A stretch of DNA of 64,000 nucleotides from Cytophagales bacterium (GCA_004292855.1 RDXN01000029.1:231312-295311); one strand, 5' to 3'; shown: positions 53,374 through 61,487, counted from the stretch's first letter. Notes: generated by a model not told the origin, from the sequence alone. Translations and numbers: made by a program.

Positions 53374-54744
53374 TTAGTGGTACTCCTTGATTTCCATGCG
53401 AATACGCCAGTCTTTGGGCAAATAGTTATTGACGCGATTGCCCACACCTTTCATCCAGCCGAGCGGCAACCCCTCATAACGGGCTAATACCCAGCCCCGC
53501 ACGGGTTCATTTAGGACGAGATTTTCTTTTTTGAAATACCGCAAGGCCTCTTCCTTACTTAGTTCGACACCCGGCAGGTTGGGCGCGAGGGCCGTGCTTA
53601 GGGCCAGGGCGTGATCGGGAATAAAATCGGTGCCCTTGAACGTACCTAGCTGAAGGCCAAAGCCTTTGTTCCGCAGGGCCTCGTGTACGTGGTACAAATC
53701 CTTCTCAAGAGCCACCGGAATGCCTACCAGCTCGCCGTTGGGTTTGGTCCAGTACGAGAACGCGTTTGGGTCGCTCAGGTAGTCGCGCACGAGGGCAGTC
53801 TCGCGGGGGCGCAGGGGTTTCCAGTCGCGAAAGGGGCGGGCGTTGGGTCGTTGGGCGGGGGCAAAGGCCGTTTTTTTGAACACACTCATAAAAAACCCTT
53901 CGCCACGAACCCGGTGTGGATAACACTGGTAGCCAACCGCACCATCAACCAGTTTTTCTGTAATATTCCAGTCGGCAGGTAAAATCAGTGGGCAATTGCG
54001 AAACCCGTTTTCGGCCAGATACAGCAGGTTGTCCCTATTTTCGACATCATTGTAGGTACAGGTGCTGTAGATAAGCAACCCGCCCTGATCGACCAACGAG
54101 AGAGTCGCCGACAGAATCCGCCTTTGCCGCGCCGAACACAGGGCCACGTTCTCCATCGACCACTCCTGCATAGCATCGGTATCCTTTCGAAACAACCCCT
54201 CCCCCGAACAGGGCGCATCGACCATCACCACATCAAAAAAACCTTCGAGCTTGCCAAACTCGTCGGGATCGTGGTTGGTAATGACCACATTAGGAAACCC
54301 CCACTTCTCAACGTTCTCGCGAAGCACCGGCACCCGCGTACGGATTACCTCGTTGCACATGAGCAAACTGTCGGGCGAGAGCAGGGATGCCAGCAGGGTT
54401 GTTTTGCCACCCGGAGCCGCGCACAAGTCGAGTACCCGCAACGGGCGATCCAGGTTGGCGGTTTGACGCATGGCCTCGGCCAACAGCATCGACGAGGCCT
54501 CCTGCACGTAGTAGGCCCCGGCCTGAAAAAGCGGGTCGAGCGTAAAAACGGGTCGACTGGGCAGGTAATAGCCCTCGGCGCACCAGGGCACTTGTTCCAA
54601 ACCGGTCACGTCGAACGCCCGTTTTCGTGGGTTAAGCCGGATACTCACAGGCGGCTCCTGCGCGAGCGCGGCCTCGAACGCGGAGAATTCATCACCCAAC
54701 TGGGCCTGCATCTGCGCCCGAAACGCAGGGGGAAGTTGATTCAT
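53374..54744 (-). CDS. RsmF/NSUN-type RNA 5-methylcytosine methyltransferase
   Basis: A 456-residue SAM enzyme that methylates a cytosine, in E. coli RsmF C1407 of 16S rRNA. Motifs: LDLCAAPGGKTTLLASLL (106-123), VDAPCSGEGLF (175-185, C179) and YSTCTYNDVEN (C229 nucleophile). A C-terminal domain after about 300 has ALSTALAPNLPGVELSKEEA and the RNA-binding VLARYEGLPLGWMKGVGNRVNNYLP-type end, as in YebU/RsmF proteins. Length and layout favour RsmF over RsmB, but the site on RNA is inferred from family. Confidence 0.86.
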   Translation of the reverse strand: MNQLPPAFRAQMQAQLGDEFSAFEAALAQEPPVSIRLNPRKRAFDVTGLEQVPWCAEGYYLPSRPVFTLDPLFQAGAYYVQEASSMLLAEAMRQTANLDRPLRVLDLCAAPGGKTTLLASLLSPDSLLMCNEVIRTRVPVLRENVEKWGFPNVVITNHDPDEFGKLEGFFDVVMVDAPCSGEGLFRKDTDAMQEWSMENVALCSARQRRILSATLSLVDQGGLLIYSTCTYNDVENRDNLLYLAENGFRNCPLILPADWNITEKLVDGAVGYQCYPHRVRGEGFFMSVFKKTAFAPAQRPNARPFRDWKPLRPRETALVRDYLSDPNAFSYWTKPNGELVGIPVALEKDLYHVHEALRNKGFGLQLGTFKGTDFIPDHALALSTALAPNLPGVELSKEEALRYFKKENLVLNEPVRGWVLARYEGLPLGWMKGVGNRVNNYLPKDWRIRMEIKEYH

Positions 54745-54763
54745 GCTGTAAATCTAATGGATA

Positions 54764-54940
54764 GGAACACGGATTGTCATTTTTTGTCATCCCGACCGGT
54801 CCGCCGGTGCGGCAGGAGGGATCTACTCCGACAATACTCTACTTGAGAGTACATAATCTAGATCCCTCCTGCCGCACCGGCGGACCGGTCGGGATGACAA
54901 AAAATCCGTGTGAACCCGCTTAATCCGTGTTATCCGCGTG
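54764..54940. repeat. Inverted repeat, locus D (GTCATCCCGAC family with GC insert, nested)
   Basis: Inner perfect 47-bp arms at 54779-54825 and 54859-54905. Each has GTCATCCCGAC, a GC insert (CGGTCCGCCGGTGCGG) with its own ACCGG/CCGGT stem, then CAGGAGGGATCTA. The outer element is on both sides: GGATAGGAACACGGATT at 54759-54775 and AATCCGTGTTATCC ending near 54935. It lies in the divergent spacer between the rsmF-like gene and kdsC. Confidence 0.94.
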
Positions 54941-54961
54941 CCATTCCAATATATTTACACT

Positions 54962-55474
54962 ATGAACTCTTTACAAGACCGTTTCGCCCGGATACGCACG
55001 TTTATTTTCGATGTCGATGGCGTATTAACCGATGGCAGTGTGAATGCGCTGGCCTCCGGCGAACAATTTCGCACGTTTAATATCAAAGACGGCTACGGCA
55101 TCGAGCAAGCTTTGAAAGCGGGCTACACTGTGGCTGTCATCTCTGCCGCCAATCAGGAGGGCGTTCGGAAACGGCTGGAGTTTCTGAAAATCAAGGACGT
55201 GTTTATGGGTGGCCCCTCTGATCAGAAAATCAACACTTATATCGGCTACCTCACCCGCGATGCCCTGAACGAGTCCGAAATCCTGTACATGGGCGACGAC
55301 CTACCCGACTACGACATTCTGGCTCGGCCTGCCCTCCTCAGTACCTGCCCCGCCGATGCCGTAGACGAAATTCAGGCCCTTTGCGATTATGTGTCGCCCA
55401 AAGCGGGTGGTCGGGGAGCTGTCCGCGACGTAATCGAGCAGGTCATGAAGGCGCAGGGGAAATGGGTTCGGTAA
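54962..55474 (+). CDS. kdsC: 3-deoxy-manno-octulosonate-8-phosphatase (KdsC-type HAD phosphatase)
   Basis: Removes phosphate from Kdo-8-phosphate in the synthesis of the lipid A-core sugar Kdo. The 170-residue HAD-III protein without a cap domain has FIFDVDGVLTDG (D17, D19), TFNIKDGYGIEQALKAG, VISAANQEGVRKR, and YMGDDLPDYDIL, all of the KdsC type; Lys in DQKINTYIGYL is conserved. The ATG at 54962 gives the normal N-terminus; an earlier frame to 54938 is only spacer. The next gene begins 31 bp downstream. Confidence 0.87.
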   Translation: MNSLQDRFARIRTFIFDVDGVLTDGSVNALASGEQFRTFNIKDGYGIEQALKAGYTVAVISAANQEGVRKRLEFLKIKDVFMGGPSDQKINTYIGYLTRDALNESEILYMGDDLPDYDILARPALLSTCPADAVDEIQALCDYVSPKAGGRGAVRDVIEQVMKAQGKWVR

Positions 55475-55505
55475 TAGGTTTCCAGGAACAATAAAAGGCA
55501 AATCT

Positions 55506-57212
55506 ATGAACCGGAGAGATTTTATAGCGGTAGGTGGAGTGGGCCTAAGTGCCCTTTCGGGGTTTGGCTTCACGGCTATGGGTAAACCGAAGGCTCCCAA
55601 ACCAGCCTGGTTGCTCGAATGGATCAAAATTTATGATAAGCAACTGGCTAATTATGCCCCGCTGAAAATTACAGACCGGGCCAGCAAGTTTGCGGGGGCC
55701 TACCGGAACGAGGCCGAGATGCCCAATTCGCAAACCACGAGCGGGTTTCTACTAACGGCCTGTATGCTTTTCGGTACTCCCGAATCGGTTCATTATCAAT
55801 CGAAAACAGTATTACCCGACATTGAAGCAGCCGCCCGAACGATGCTGCTTTTTCAGCATGCCGACGGTACGATTGACTATCTGGATACCAATTTCCACTC
55901 CACACCCGACACCGCTTTTGTGCTGGAAAATGTGATTCCGGCGTATCGGTATTTGACCGAATCGAAGGCCACTGGCACCGAAACGGCCCTGCAATCCCTG
56001 AAAACGTTTATGAAAAAAGCCGGGGAGGCCCTTATTGTGGGGGGTATCCACACGCCCAATCACCGCTGGGTGGTATCGGCGGCCCTCACCAAACTAAACG
56101 AACTCTTTCCCGACCCACGCTACACCGCCCGCATCGACCAATGGCTAGCCGAACACATCGACATCGACCCCGATGGGCAGTTCAACGAGAAAAGCACCAA
56201 CACCTATTCGTCCATCGTGGATCGGTCGCTGATTAGCATAGCGCGGGGTCTGAACAAACCCGAACTGCTGGAGCCGGTTCGCCGGAATCTGCTGATGACA
56301 CGGTATTACGTCCACTCAAACGGCGAGGTCGTAACGGAGGCATCGAACCGGCAGGACAAAGGCACCATCGGCAACATGGCCCGCTACTATTACTGTTATC
56401 GCTACATGGCTCTGCACGACAAGGATGGCGAGATGGCGGCCATGTGTCGTCTGATCGAAACCACCTGCACAACGCAGCAATTGGCTGGTTTCCTGGATTA
56501 TTTTCTGGAAGACCCCATGCTTTGGAATGAGTTGCCGCCTGCCAAACCCCTGCCCACCAACTACGCCAAAGCGTTTCCGTATTCAGGCGTGGTGCGAATT
56601 CGGCGGGAGCGTTGGGATACGACGATCTTATCGAACAACGCCAGTTTTCTGACCTTTCACAACGGAGACTCCGTGTTGCAGGGGATGCGAATAGCGGCTT
56701 CGTTTTTCGGGAAGGGGCAGTTCGATTCGGCAACCATCGTGCAACAAAGCGACTCGTGGGTGTTAAAGAAATCGCTGGAAGGGCCTTACTACCAGCCCAT
56801 TGCACCCGACAAAATTGACCCCAATGGCGACTGGGCCAAAATGCCGCAAACAGCCCGCGCCCAAAGCGAGATCCAGAAACTCGACACCACCGTGACTATC
56901 TCTGAAACCCCAAACGGATTACAAATTCAGTTCGATCTGTCAGGTACGGAGGGCGTTCCCGTGACGCTGGAACTCATTTTCCGGGCGGGGGGCACGTTCA
57001 CAGGCCTTGATAAATACCCAAAAAAAGACAATGCCTGGCTCTTCTTAGGCCAAGCGGGAATTTATTCGGTGGGGGCCGACACCATCCATTTCGGGCCGGG
57101 CAAACTGGAACACAAGGGCTTACAGCTACGGGGAGCTTTACCTGCCACAGATGCCCCAACGGTGTATCTGACCGGGTTTACCCCGTTCCGGCACACGTTG
57201 AAGCTTTCGTGA
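55506..57212 (+). CDS. Exported protein with Tat-type signal, alpha-toroid plus beta-domain layout
   Basis: A 568-residue protein starting NRRDFIAVGGVGLSALSG, a twin-arginine signal, so it may be exported folded. The first about 330 residues are helical with DGTIDYLDTNFHSTPDTAF, VGGIHTPNHRWVVSAALTKL and NEKSTNTYSSIVDRSLISIA, which look like an (alpha/alpha) toroid of heparinase II or alginate-lyase type. The rest is beta-rich. His and Tyr in HTPNHRW and NTYSS could be catalytic, but this is a guess. It follows kdsC closely. A polysaccharide-lyase-like role is possible; no confirmed assignment. Confidence 0.6.
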   Translation: MNRRDFIAVGGVGLSALSGFGFTAMGKPKAPKPAWLLEWIKIYDKQLANYAPLKITDRASKFAGAYRNEAEMPNSQTTSGFLLTACMLFGTPESVHYQSKTVLPDIEAAARTMLLFQHADGTIDYLDTNFHSTPDTAFVLENVIPAYRYLTESKATGTETALQSLKTFMKKAGEALIVGGIHTPNHRWVVSAALTKLNELFPDPRYTARIDQWLAEHIDIDPDGQFNEKSTNTYSSIVDRSLISIARGLNKPELLEPVRRNLLMTRYYVHSNGEVVTEASNRQDKGTIGNMARYYYCYRYMALHDKDGEMAAMCRLIETTCTTQQLAGFLDYFLEDPMLWNELPPAKPLPTNYAKAFPYSGVVRIRRERWDTTILSNNASFLTFHNGDSVLQGMRIAASFFGKGQFDSATIVQQSDSWVLKKSLEGPYYQPIAPDKIDPNGDWAKMPQTARAQSEIQKLDTTVTISETPNGLQIQFDLSGTEGVPVTLELIFRAGGTFTGLDKYPKKDNAWLFLGQAGIYSVGADTIHFGPGKLEHKGLQLRGALPATDAPTVYLTGFTPFRHTLKLS

Positions 57213-57215
57213 AAT

Positions 57216-57641
57216 TTATTGATCCTGACTCAGTTTCAGGAGCCACTCATTCTCCTTCGCCCGCATGGCCTGTTCTTCTTCGGGCGATTTGTCGCTGTAG
57301 CCGCAGAGGTGCAACAGGCCGTGCGCCAATACCCGGCGCATTTCCCCTTCGGCAGAGACGCCCAACTGAACGGCATTGTCCGTGACGCGGTCGACGCTGA
57401 TGAAAATATCGCCTTCGATCAGGTCTTCTTCCTCGCTTTGGTCGAAGGTGATGATGTCGGTGTAATAGTCGTGGTCCAGGTAGTCGCGGTTCACCTGAAG
57501 CACGTGTTCGTCGGAGCAGAAAATATAATTCAGATCGCCAATACGGAACCGCTCGGCCTTCGCCTGCTGGGTTAGCCATTTACGCACGGCCTGTTTCTGA
57601 GGCAGTTTATACGGAGAATCTTCGTTGAAAAAGCGAATCAT
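57216..57641 (-). CDS. ybeY: Endoribonuclease YbeY (16S rRNA maturation)
   Basis: Metal-dependent RNase taking part in 3' maturation of 16S rRNA and ribosome quality control. The 141-residue chain has DYLDHDYYTDIITFD (54-67), GDIFISVDRV and the zinc motif AHGLLHLCGYSDK (H107, H111 and D117 where many others have His). The Asp form is usual in Bacteroidota. It ends 3 bp from the convergent exported-protein gene and follows the second Uma2 gene after 3 bp, so it probably shares a transcript with it. Confidence 0.93.
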   Translation of the reverse strand: MIRFFNEDSPYKLPQKQAVRKWLTQQAKAERFRIGDLNYIFCSDEHVLQVNRDYLDHDYYTDIITFDQSEEEDLIEGDIFISVDRVTDNAVQLGVSAEGEMRRVLAHGLLHLCGYSDKSPEEEQAMRAKENEWLLKLSQDQ

Positions 57642-57644
57642 AGT

Positions 57645-58250
57645 TCAGCGCAGCAACAAAGACAGGTTGAAACTAAAGTTCAGCAATATATCCTCTCCAG
57701 AAATTGGCTGGTTGAAATCCGTATGCTTACTTATGGTTCCGTCAGCCCGGTAAATCAGCACTTCCTGCTGTTTGATATTGATAAGCCAGCCCAACAGTAC
57801 GCCGTTTGCCATATACTCCTGCATCTTCTCTTTAGCATTGGATAAAGAATCAGACTTAGACATTAACTCAACGACAAACTCCGGTGCCACAGGCGGAAAT
57901 CGTTCCTGTTCCTCGTCTGTAAGTGCGTTCCAGCGGGCGTCGCTTACCCAGGCAGCATCCGGTGAGCGCGTTGCCCCATTCGGCAGTTTGAACGCTGTAG
58001 ATGAATCGAAAACCAATCCGCCGTTTTCCTCCGACCAAATGTCGAGCCGTGCGGTGATCTTCGTGTTTCGATTTCCTGTTTTTCCGCCTGTGTTGGGCAT
58101 AGCTACGATGGTTCCGTCGGCATTACGTTCAAATTTCAGATGGTCATTTTGGCGGCAAAACTCGTAAAACGCCCCGTCGTCCATTTGATAGTTGGCAAAC
58201 TCAACAGTTGTGAGTTGAGCCTCAGGAATATTTGCAATGCTAAGTGTCAT
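57645..58250 (-). CDS. Uma2-family (PD-(D/E)XK-like) endonuclease-fold protein
   Basis: A 201-residue protein with the Uma2 pattern: FYEFCRQNDHLKFERNADGTIVAM, TGNRNTKITARLDIW, the site GATRSPDAAWV (Asp), PEFVVELMSKSDSL (Glu) and EKMQEYMANGVLLGWLINI. Core residues for a nuclease fold are kept more clearly here than in the 28-kb member. Its stop is 3 bp from the ybeY start and it is 37 bp from the pcrA stop. Its function is unknown, and the link with ybeY may be chance. Confidence 0.83.
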   Translation of the reverse strand: MTLSIANIPEAQLTTVEFANYQMDDGAFYEFCRQNDHLKFERNADGTIVAMPNTGGKTGNRNTKITARLDIWSEENGGLVFDSSTAFKLPNGATRSPDAAWVSDARWNALTDEEQERFPPVAPEFVVELMSKSDSLSNAKEKMQEYMANGVLLGWLINIKQQEVLIYRADGTISKHTDFNQPISGEDILLNFSFNLSLLLR

Positions 58251-58287
58251 AGCCGTTCGCGTTTACCTGTAAAGTTAACTAAACTCT

Positions 58288-60606
58288 TCATGCCACAATC
58301 CGCAGCTTCGCGAAACTCAGCAACAGCGTTTTCTCGCCCGCCGTGTCGAACTGAATCACGGCTTTGCGCTCAGTGCCGTTCACATCCATTCGTTGAACTG
58401 TGCCAAAGCCAAACTTGCTGTGTTCGACCTTCATGCCTGCAGCCAACGCACTTGTGTCGCTCGGCGAAAAATCGCTTGAGGGAGTATGCGAAACGGTGGG
58501 TTGGGGAGCCTGGTTACGGGCCGTTTTCTGGGCCAACGACCGCACAAAACTCATCGACCCCGCCGAGGGCATCTCGTTCCGGTCGCGGTCGGGGATAGCT
58601 CGCCCTTCGCGGGCATCCTGCTTTGTACCATAGGGATTGCGCTCTACCGCAGTCCGGGCCATTTTGAGGTGGCTTTGATCCACTTCCATCAAAAACCGGC
58701 TTGGCTCGCACATTTTTAGCCGACCGTAATGGTAACGTTGTTCAGCATACGACATCGTGAGCCGACGTTCGGCGCGGGTGATAGCCACGTAGAATAGCCG
58801 TCGTTCTTCTTCCAGATCGGCCCGACTTTCGAGCATCATCTGGCTCGGGAACAACTCCTCCTCCAAACCGACAATATGCACGTTTTTGAACTCCAGGCCT
58901 TTAGCTGCGTGGATGGTCATGAGCGTCACCTTGTCGTTGTCGCCATCGTCCTCTTTCTCGTCGGCGGTGGTAAGGAGTGATACCGTTTGCAGGAACGACG
59001 ACAGGCTTTTGTCCTCATTATCAGGATTATCGACAAACTCCTTGATGGCGTTCAGCAATTCCTGCACGTTCTCGTAACGAGCCAACCCCTCCACGGTTTT
59101 GTCTTCGTACAGGTCTTTCAGCAGGCCCGACGTTTTAGCAATGTGCGCCGATACCTCGTAGGCGTCTTTCTTGTCGAGCAACAGCCCGAAGCTCTTAATC
59201 AGGTCGGCAAAACTCTCGATAGCTACCGACGCCCGGCCTGCGATATGGGCGTTGATGTTGCTCACGATTTCCCAAACGGGTACGTCCTTTTCCGAGGCCA
59301 GCACCGAAATTTTGGCTACCGTTGTATCGCCAATGCCGCGCTTGGGAAGGTTGATAATCCGCTTGAAAGCCTCCTCGTCCTGCTGATTGACCGAGAACCG
59401 CAGATATGCGATCAGGTCTTTAATTTCTTTACGCTGATAAAACGACAAGCCTCCGATAATCCGGTACTTGATATCCAGTCTCCGCAGAGCTTCTTCAAAC
59501 GCCCGCGACTGCGCGTTGGTCCGGTACAGAATGGCGAAGTCGTTGTTTTTCAACCCCTCCTGCATTTTGTTCTCGAAGATGGCCGATGCCACTAATCGGC
59601 CTTCCTCGTTATCCGACGCGGCCTTGATTACCTCGATCAGCGAACCCTCACCGTTGTCGGTGAATACGTGTTTTTCGAGTTGGTTCCGGTTTCGGGCAAT
59701 CACCGAGTTGGCCGCTTCAACAATATGCTTGGTGGAGCGGTAGTTTTGCTCCAGCTTCACAATCTTCACGGCGTCTTTGCCGTAGTCGCGCTGAAAATTC
59801 AGGATGTTTTCGATGTTGGCCCCCCGGAAGGCATAGATACTCTGCGCATCGTCGCCCACGACGCAAATGTTCTGGTGAACAGCCGCCAACTTTCTAGTAA
59901 TGAGATACTGCGACACGTTGGTATCCTGAAACTCATCGACCATCACGTGCTGAAACTTGTGCTGGTACTTGTGCAGAATATCGAGGTGATCGCGGAACAG
60001 CACGTTCGTGTTGAACAGCAGATCATCGAAGTCCATCGCGTTGGCCGCGAAGCACCGGCGGGCATATTCCTTGTAAATCCGGCCCGCCTCGGGAATCCGC
60101 GCCGACTCGTCATCGGCCTTGATTACTGGGTTTGCCAGGTAATCTTCGGGGCCGATCAGGCGGTTCTTGGCCGCCGAAATTCGGCTGAACACACTGTTAG
60201 CGCGGTAGACCTTATCGTCGAGGCCCATCTCCTTGATGATGCTTCGGAGCAGGGATTTGGAGTCGTCGGTGTCGTAGATGGAAAAGTTGCTGGTGTAGCC
60301 AATGGCGCGGGCCTCAATACGGAGAATCTTGGCAAAAACCGAGTGGAACGTGCCCATCCAGATGTTACGGGCCTCACTGCCAACGACCTTCTCGATCCGG
60401 TGCCGCATTTCGCCAGCCGCCTTATTGGTAAACGTCAGCGACAGGATGCGGAACGGGTCAATGCCTTTCTCAATCAGATAGGCGATCCGGTAGGTCAACA
60501 CGCGGGTTTTGCCCGACCCCGCCCCGGCTATAATCATCAGCGGGCCTTCGCCATGTGTAACGGCCTCACGCTGAGGGTCATTCAGACTCGAAATATAGTC
60601 GATCAT
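58288..60606 (-). CDS. pcrA: UvrD/PcrA-type ATP-dependent DNA helicase
   Basis: SF1A 3'-5' helicase of repair and replication. The 772-residue chain has the Q motif LNDPQREAV (8-16), Walker A AGAGSGKTRVLTYR (27-40), motif II VDEFQDTN, motif III VGDDAQSIYAFRGA, motif IV EQNYRST, motif V LMTIHAAKGLEF and motif VI YVAITRAERRLTMSYA. The C-end holds a Tudor-like patch (AAGMKVEHSKFGFGTVQ) typical of PcrA. The leader carries a hairpin and a -7-like box inside a direct repeat. Confidence 0.94.
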   Translation of the reverse strand: MIDYISSLNDPQREAVTHGEGPLMIIAGAGSGKTRVLTYRIAYLIEKGIDPFRILSLTFTNKAAGEMRHRIEKVVGSEARNIWMGTFHSVFAKILRIEARAIGYTSNFSIYDTDDSKSLLRSIIKEMGLDDKVYRANSVFSRISAAKNRLIGPEDYLANPVIKADDESARIPEAGRIYKEYARRCFAANAMDFDDLLFNTNVLFRDHLDILHKYQHKFQHVMVDEFQDTNVSQYLITRKLAAVHQNICVVGDDAQSIYAFRGANIENILNFQRDYGKDAVKIVKLEQNYRSTKHIVEAANSVIARNRNQLEKHVFTDNGEGSLIEVIKAASDNEEGRLVASAIFENKMQEGLKNNDFAILYRTNAQSRAFEEALRRLDIKYRIIGGLSFYQRKEIKDLIAYLRFSVNQQDEEAFKRIINLPKRGIGDTTVAKISVLASEKDVPVWEIVSNINAHIAGRASVAIESFADLIKSFGLLLDKKDAYEVSAHIAKTSGLLKDLYEDKTVEGLARYENVQELLNAIKEFVDNPDNEDKSLSSFLQTVSLLTTADEKEDDGDNDKVTLMTIHAAKGLEFKNVHIVGLEEELFPSQMMLESRADLEEERRLFYVAITRAERRLTMSYAEQRYHYGRLKMCEPSRFLMEVDQSHLKMARTAVERNPYGTKQDAREGRAIPDRDRNEMPSAGSMSFVRSLAQKTARNQAPQPTVSHTPSSDFSPSDTSALAAGMKVEHSKFGFGTVQRMDVNGTERKAVIQFDTAGEKTLLLSFAKLRIVA

Positions 60607-60610
60607 AGAT

Positions 60611-60663
60611 GAAGAAGAGGCTGAATGCGCGCATCCAGCCTCTTTTTATAACACACAAACCTA
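60611..60663 (-). promoter_or_regulatory. pcrA -7-like box and leader hairpin
   Basis: On the minus strand TAGGTTTG (60663-60656) matches TAnnTTTG. It is followed by a hairpin (GAGGCTG...CAGCCTC with inner ATGC/GCAT, about 60642-60617) and TCTTCTTC, ending about ten bases before the ATG. The hairpin may be an attenuator or end the xisI transcript. No -33 element was found. Confidence 0.45.
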
Positions 60664-60693
60664 CGAAATAATTTGGTCGGCGGGGGCGGAACA
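60656..60693. repeat. 38-bp direct repeat, left copy flanking xisH-xisI
   Basis: Begins CAAACCTACGAAATAATTTG and ends GGGGGCGGAACA. It agrees with the copy at 61319-61356 at 37 of 38 positions (C or T at position 23). It carries the minus-strand TAGGTTTG box in front of pcrA. Confidence 0.93.
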
Positions 60694-60711
60694 AATGTGT
60701 TGCAGTAGGGT

Positions 60712-61065
60712 CTAGCAAACCGCATACTCCGACTCTTCCCGCATATAATCAGGATAGAAGCCTAGCACGATGTCGGACTTAGCAACGCCCCGCTCTACTA
60801 GTTTTTGGGCAATGTCGGTATCGGTCCAATTGGCACGAATCCAAATCTTGCCATCTGGCGCAATATCCAAGTGAAACGTAATAGAATGAATAAACCGGTC
60901 GGGTGCCCAACCTGTTGTTAACAATTGATAATGATGATTTTCCGTATCAGCCACAAGCATGTTTTCGCAGTCGGGCAGATTGGCATGTTTAATAGCCGAC
61001 CGCTCTTTCAAGTAATCGACGATGATACGTTGATGGCGGCTAGTCTTTTCTGTTACTGTTTCCAT
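60712..61065 (-). CDS. xisI: XisI-family protein
   Basis: XisI and XisH were named for controlling excision of the fdxN element in Anabaena; elsewhere their role is unknown. This 117-residue protein follows the family closely: IIVDYLKERS, YQLLTTGWAPDRFIHSITFHLD, GKIWIRANWTDTDIAQKLVERG, and the ending KSDIVLGFYPDYMREESEYAV. It lies 24 bp after the shortened xisH gene. Both sit between the two 38-bp direct repeats. Confidence 0.87.
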   Translation of the reverse strand: METVTEKTSRHQRIIVDYLKERSAIKHANLPDCENMLVADTENHHYQLLTTGWAPDRFIHSITFHLDIAPDGKIWIRANWTDTDIAQKLVERGVAKSDIVLGFYPDYMREESEYAVC

Positions 61066-61089
61066 TCGAGTATCGTTGAGGTTTGCGGA

Positions 61090-61290
61090 TCAAAAATTAC
61101 CAATCGAATCGCTCTTGACTTCGACAGCTATTTTGCGCCCTTCTTTTTCAGCGGCAACCATTTCCTCTGCGCCAAGGTCAATCTCATATTCGACATCAAG
61201 TGCCCTAAGTTGGTAAGGGTCATGCGTGACCAGCCAGCCATCCTTTTGCAGAGCAACCTTTACAGCCTCATGTACTTTATCGCGTGCCAT
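61090..61290 (-). CDS. XisH-family protein, C-terminally truncated
   Basis: The 66 residues match the first half of XisH: ARDKVHEAVKVALQKDGW, VTHDPYQLRA, EYEIDLGAEEMVAAEKEG and RKIAVEVKS. Full XisH proteins are about 135-140 residues and continue after VEVKS with a G-x-S then DFxxALGQ helix; here the frame ends DSIGNF and stop. The nuclease-like core residues (Asp in IDLGAE, Glu-x-Lys in VEVKS) remain, but the rest of the fold is gone. Probably an inactive remnant or a partner-only form. A short deletion between xisH and xisI would explain it. Confidence 0.7.
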   Translation of the reverse strand: MARDKVHEAVKVALQKDGWLVTHDPYQLRALDVEYEIDLGAEEMVAAEKEGRKIAVEVKSDSIGNF

Positions 61291-61318
61291 CTTGTTTGTT
61301 AACCTTCTAGGGAAGAAC

Positions 61319-61356
61319 CAAACCTACGAAATAATTTGGTTGGCGGGGGCGGAACA
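61319..61356. repeat. 38-bp direct repeat, right copy flanking xisH-xisI
   Basis: Second copy, one base different from 60656-60693. Its TAGGTTTG box (61326-61319, minus strand) stands 28 bases upstream of the xisH start, so both pcrA and xisH have this box in front. Confidence 0.93.
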
Positions 61357-61487
61357 CATCCGTACATAACGGTTTGATTTGGCAAAATCGTCTTCTAAAT
61401 TACATTTTTTTTGTACCCCCTGCAACGTTGCGCCCGCAACGGTGTCTTTACCCTGAACTTACCACCCAACCGACCCGGACCGATTGC

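Noticed and set aside
54124..54846. Plus-strand open frame of 240 codons over the RsmF-like gene
   Set aside because: Antisense to intact methyltransferase motifs and its end lies in a repeat.
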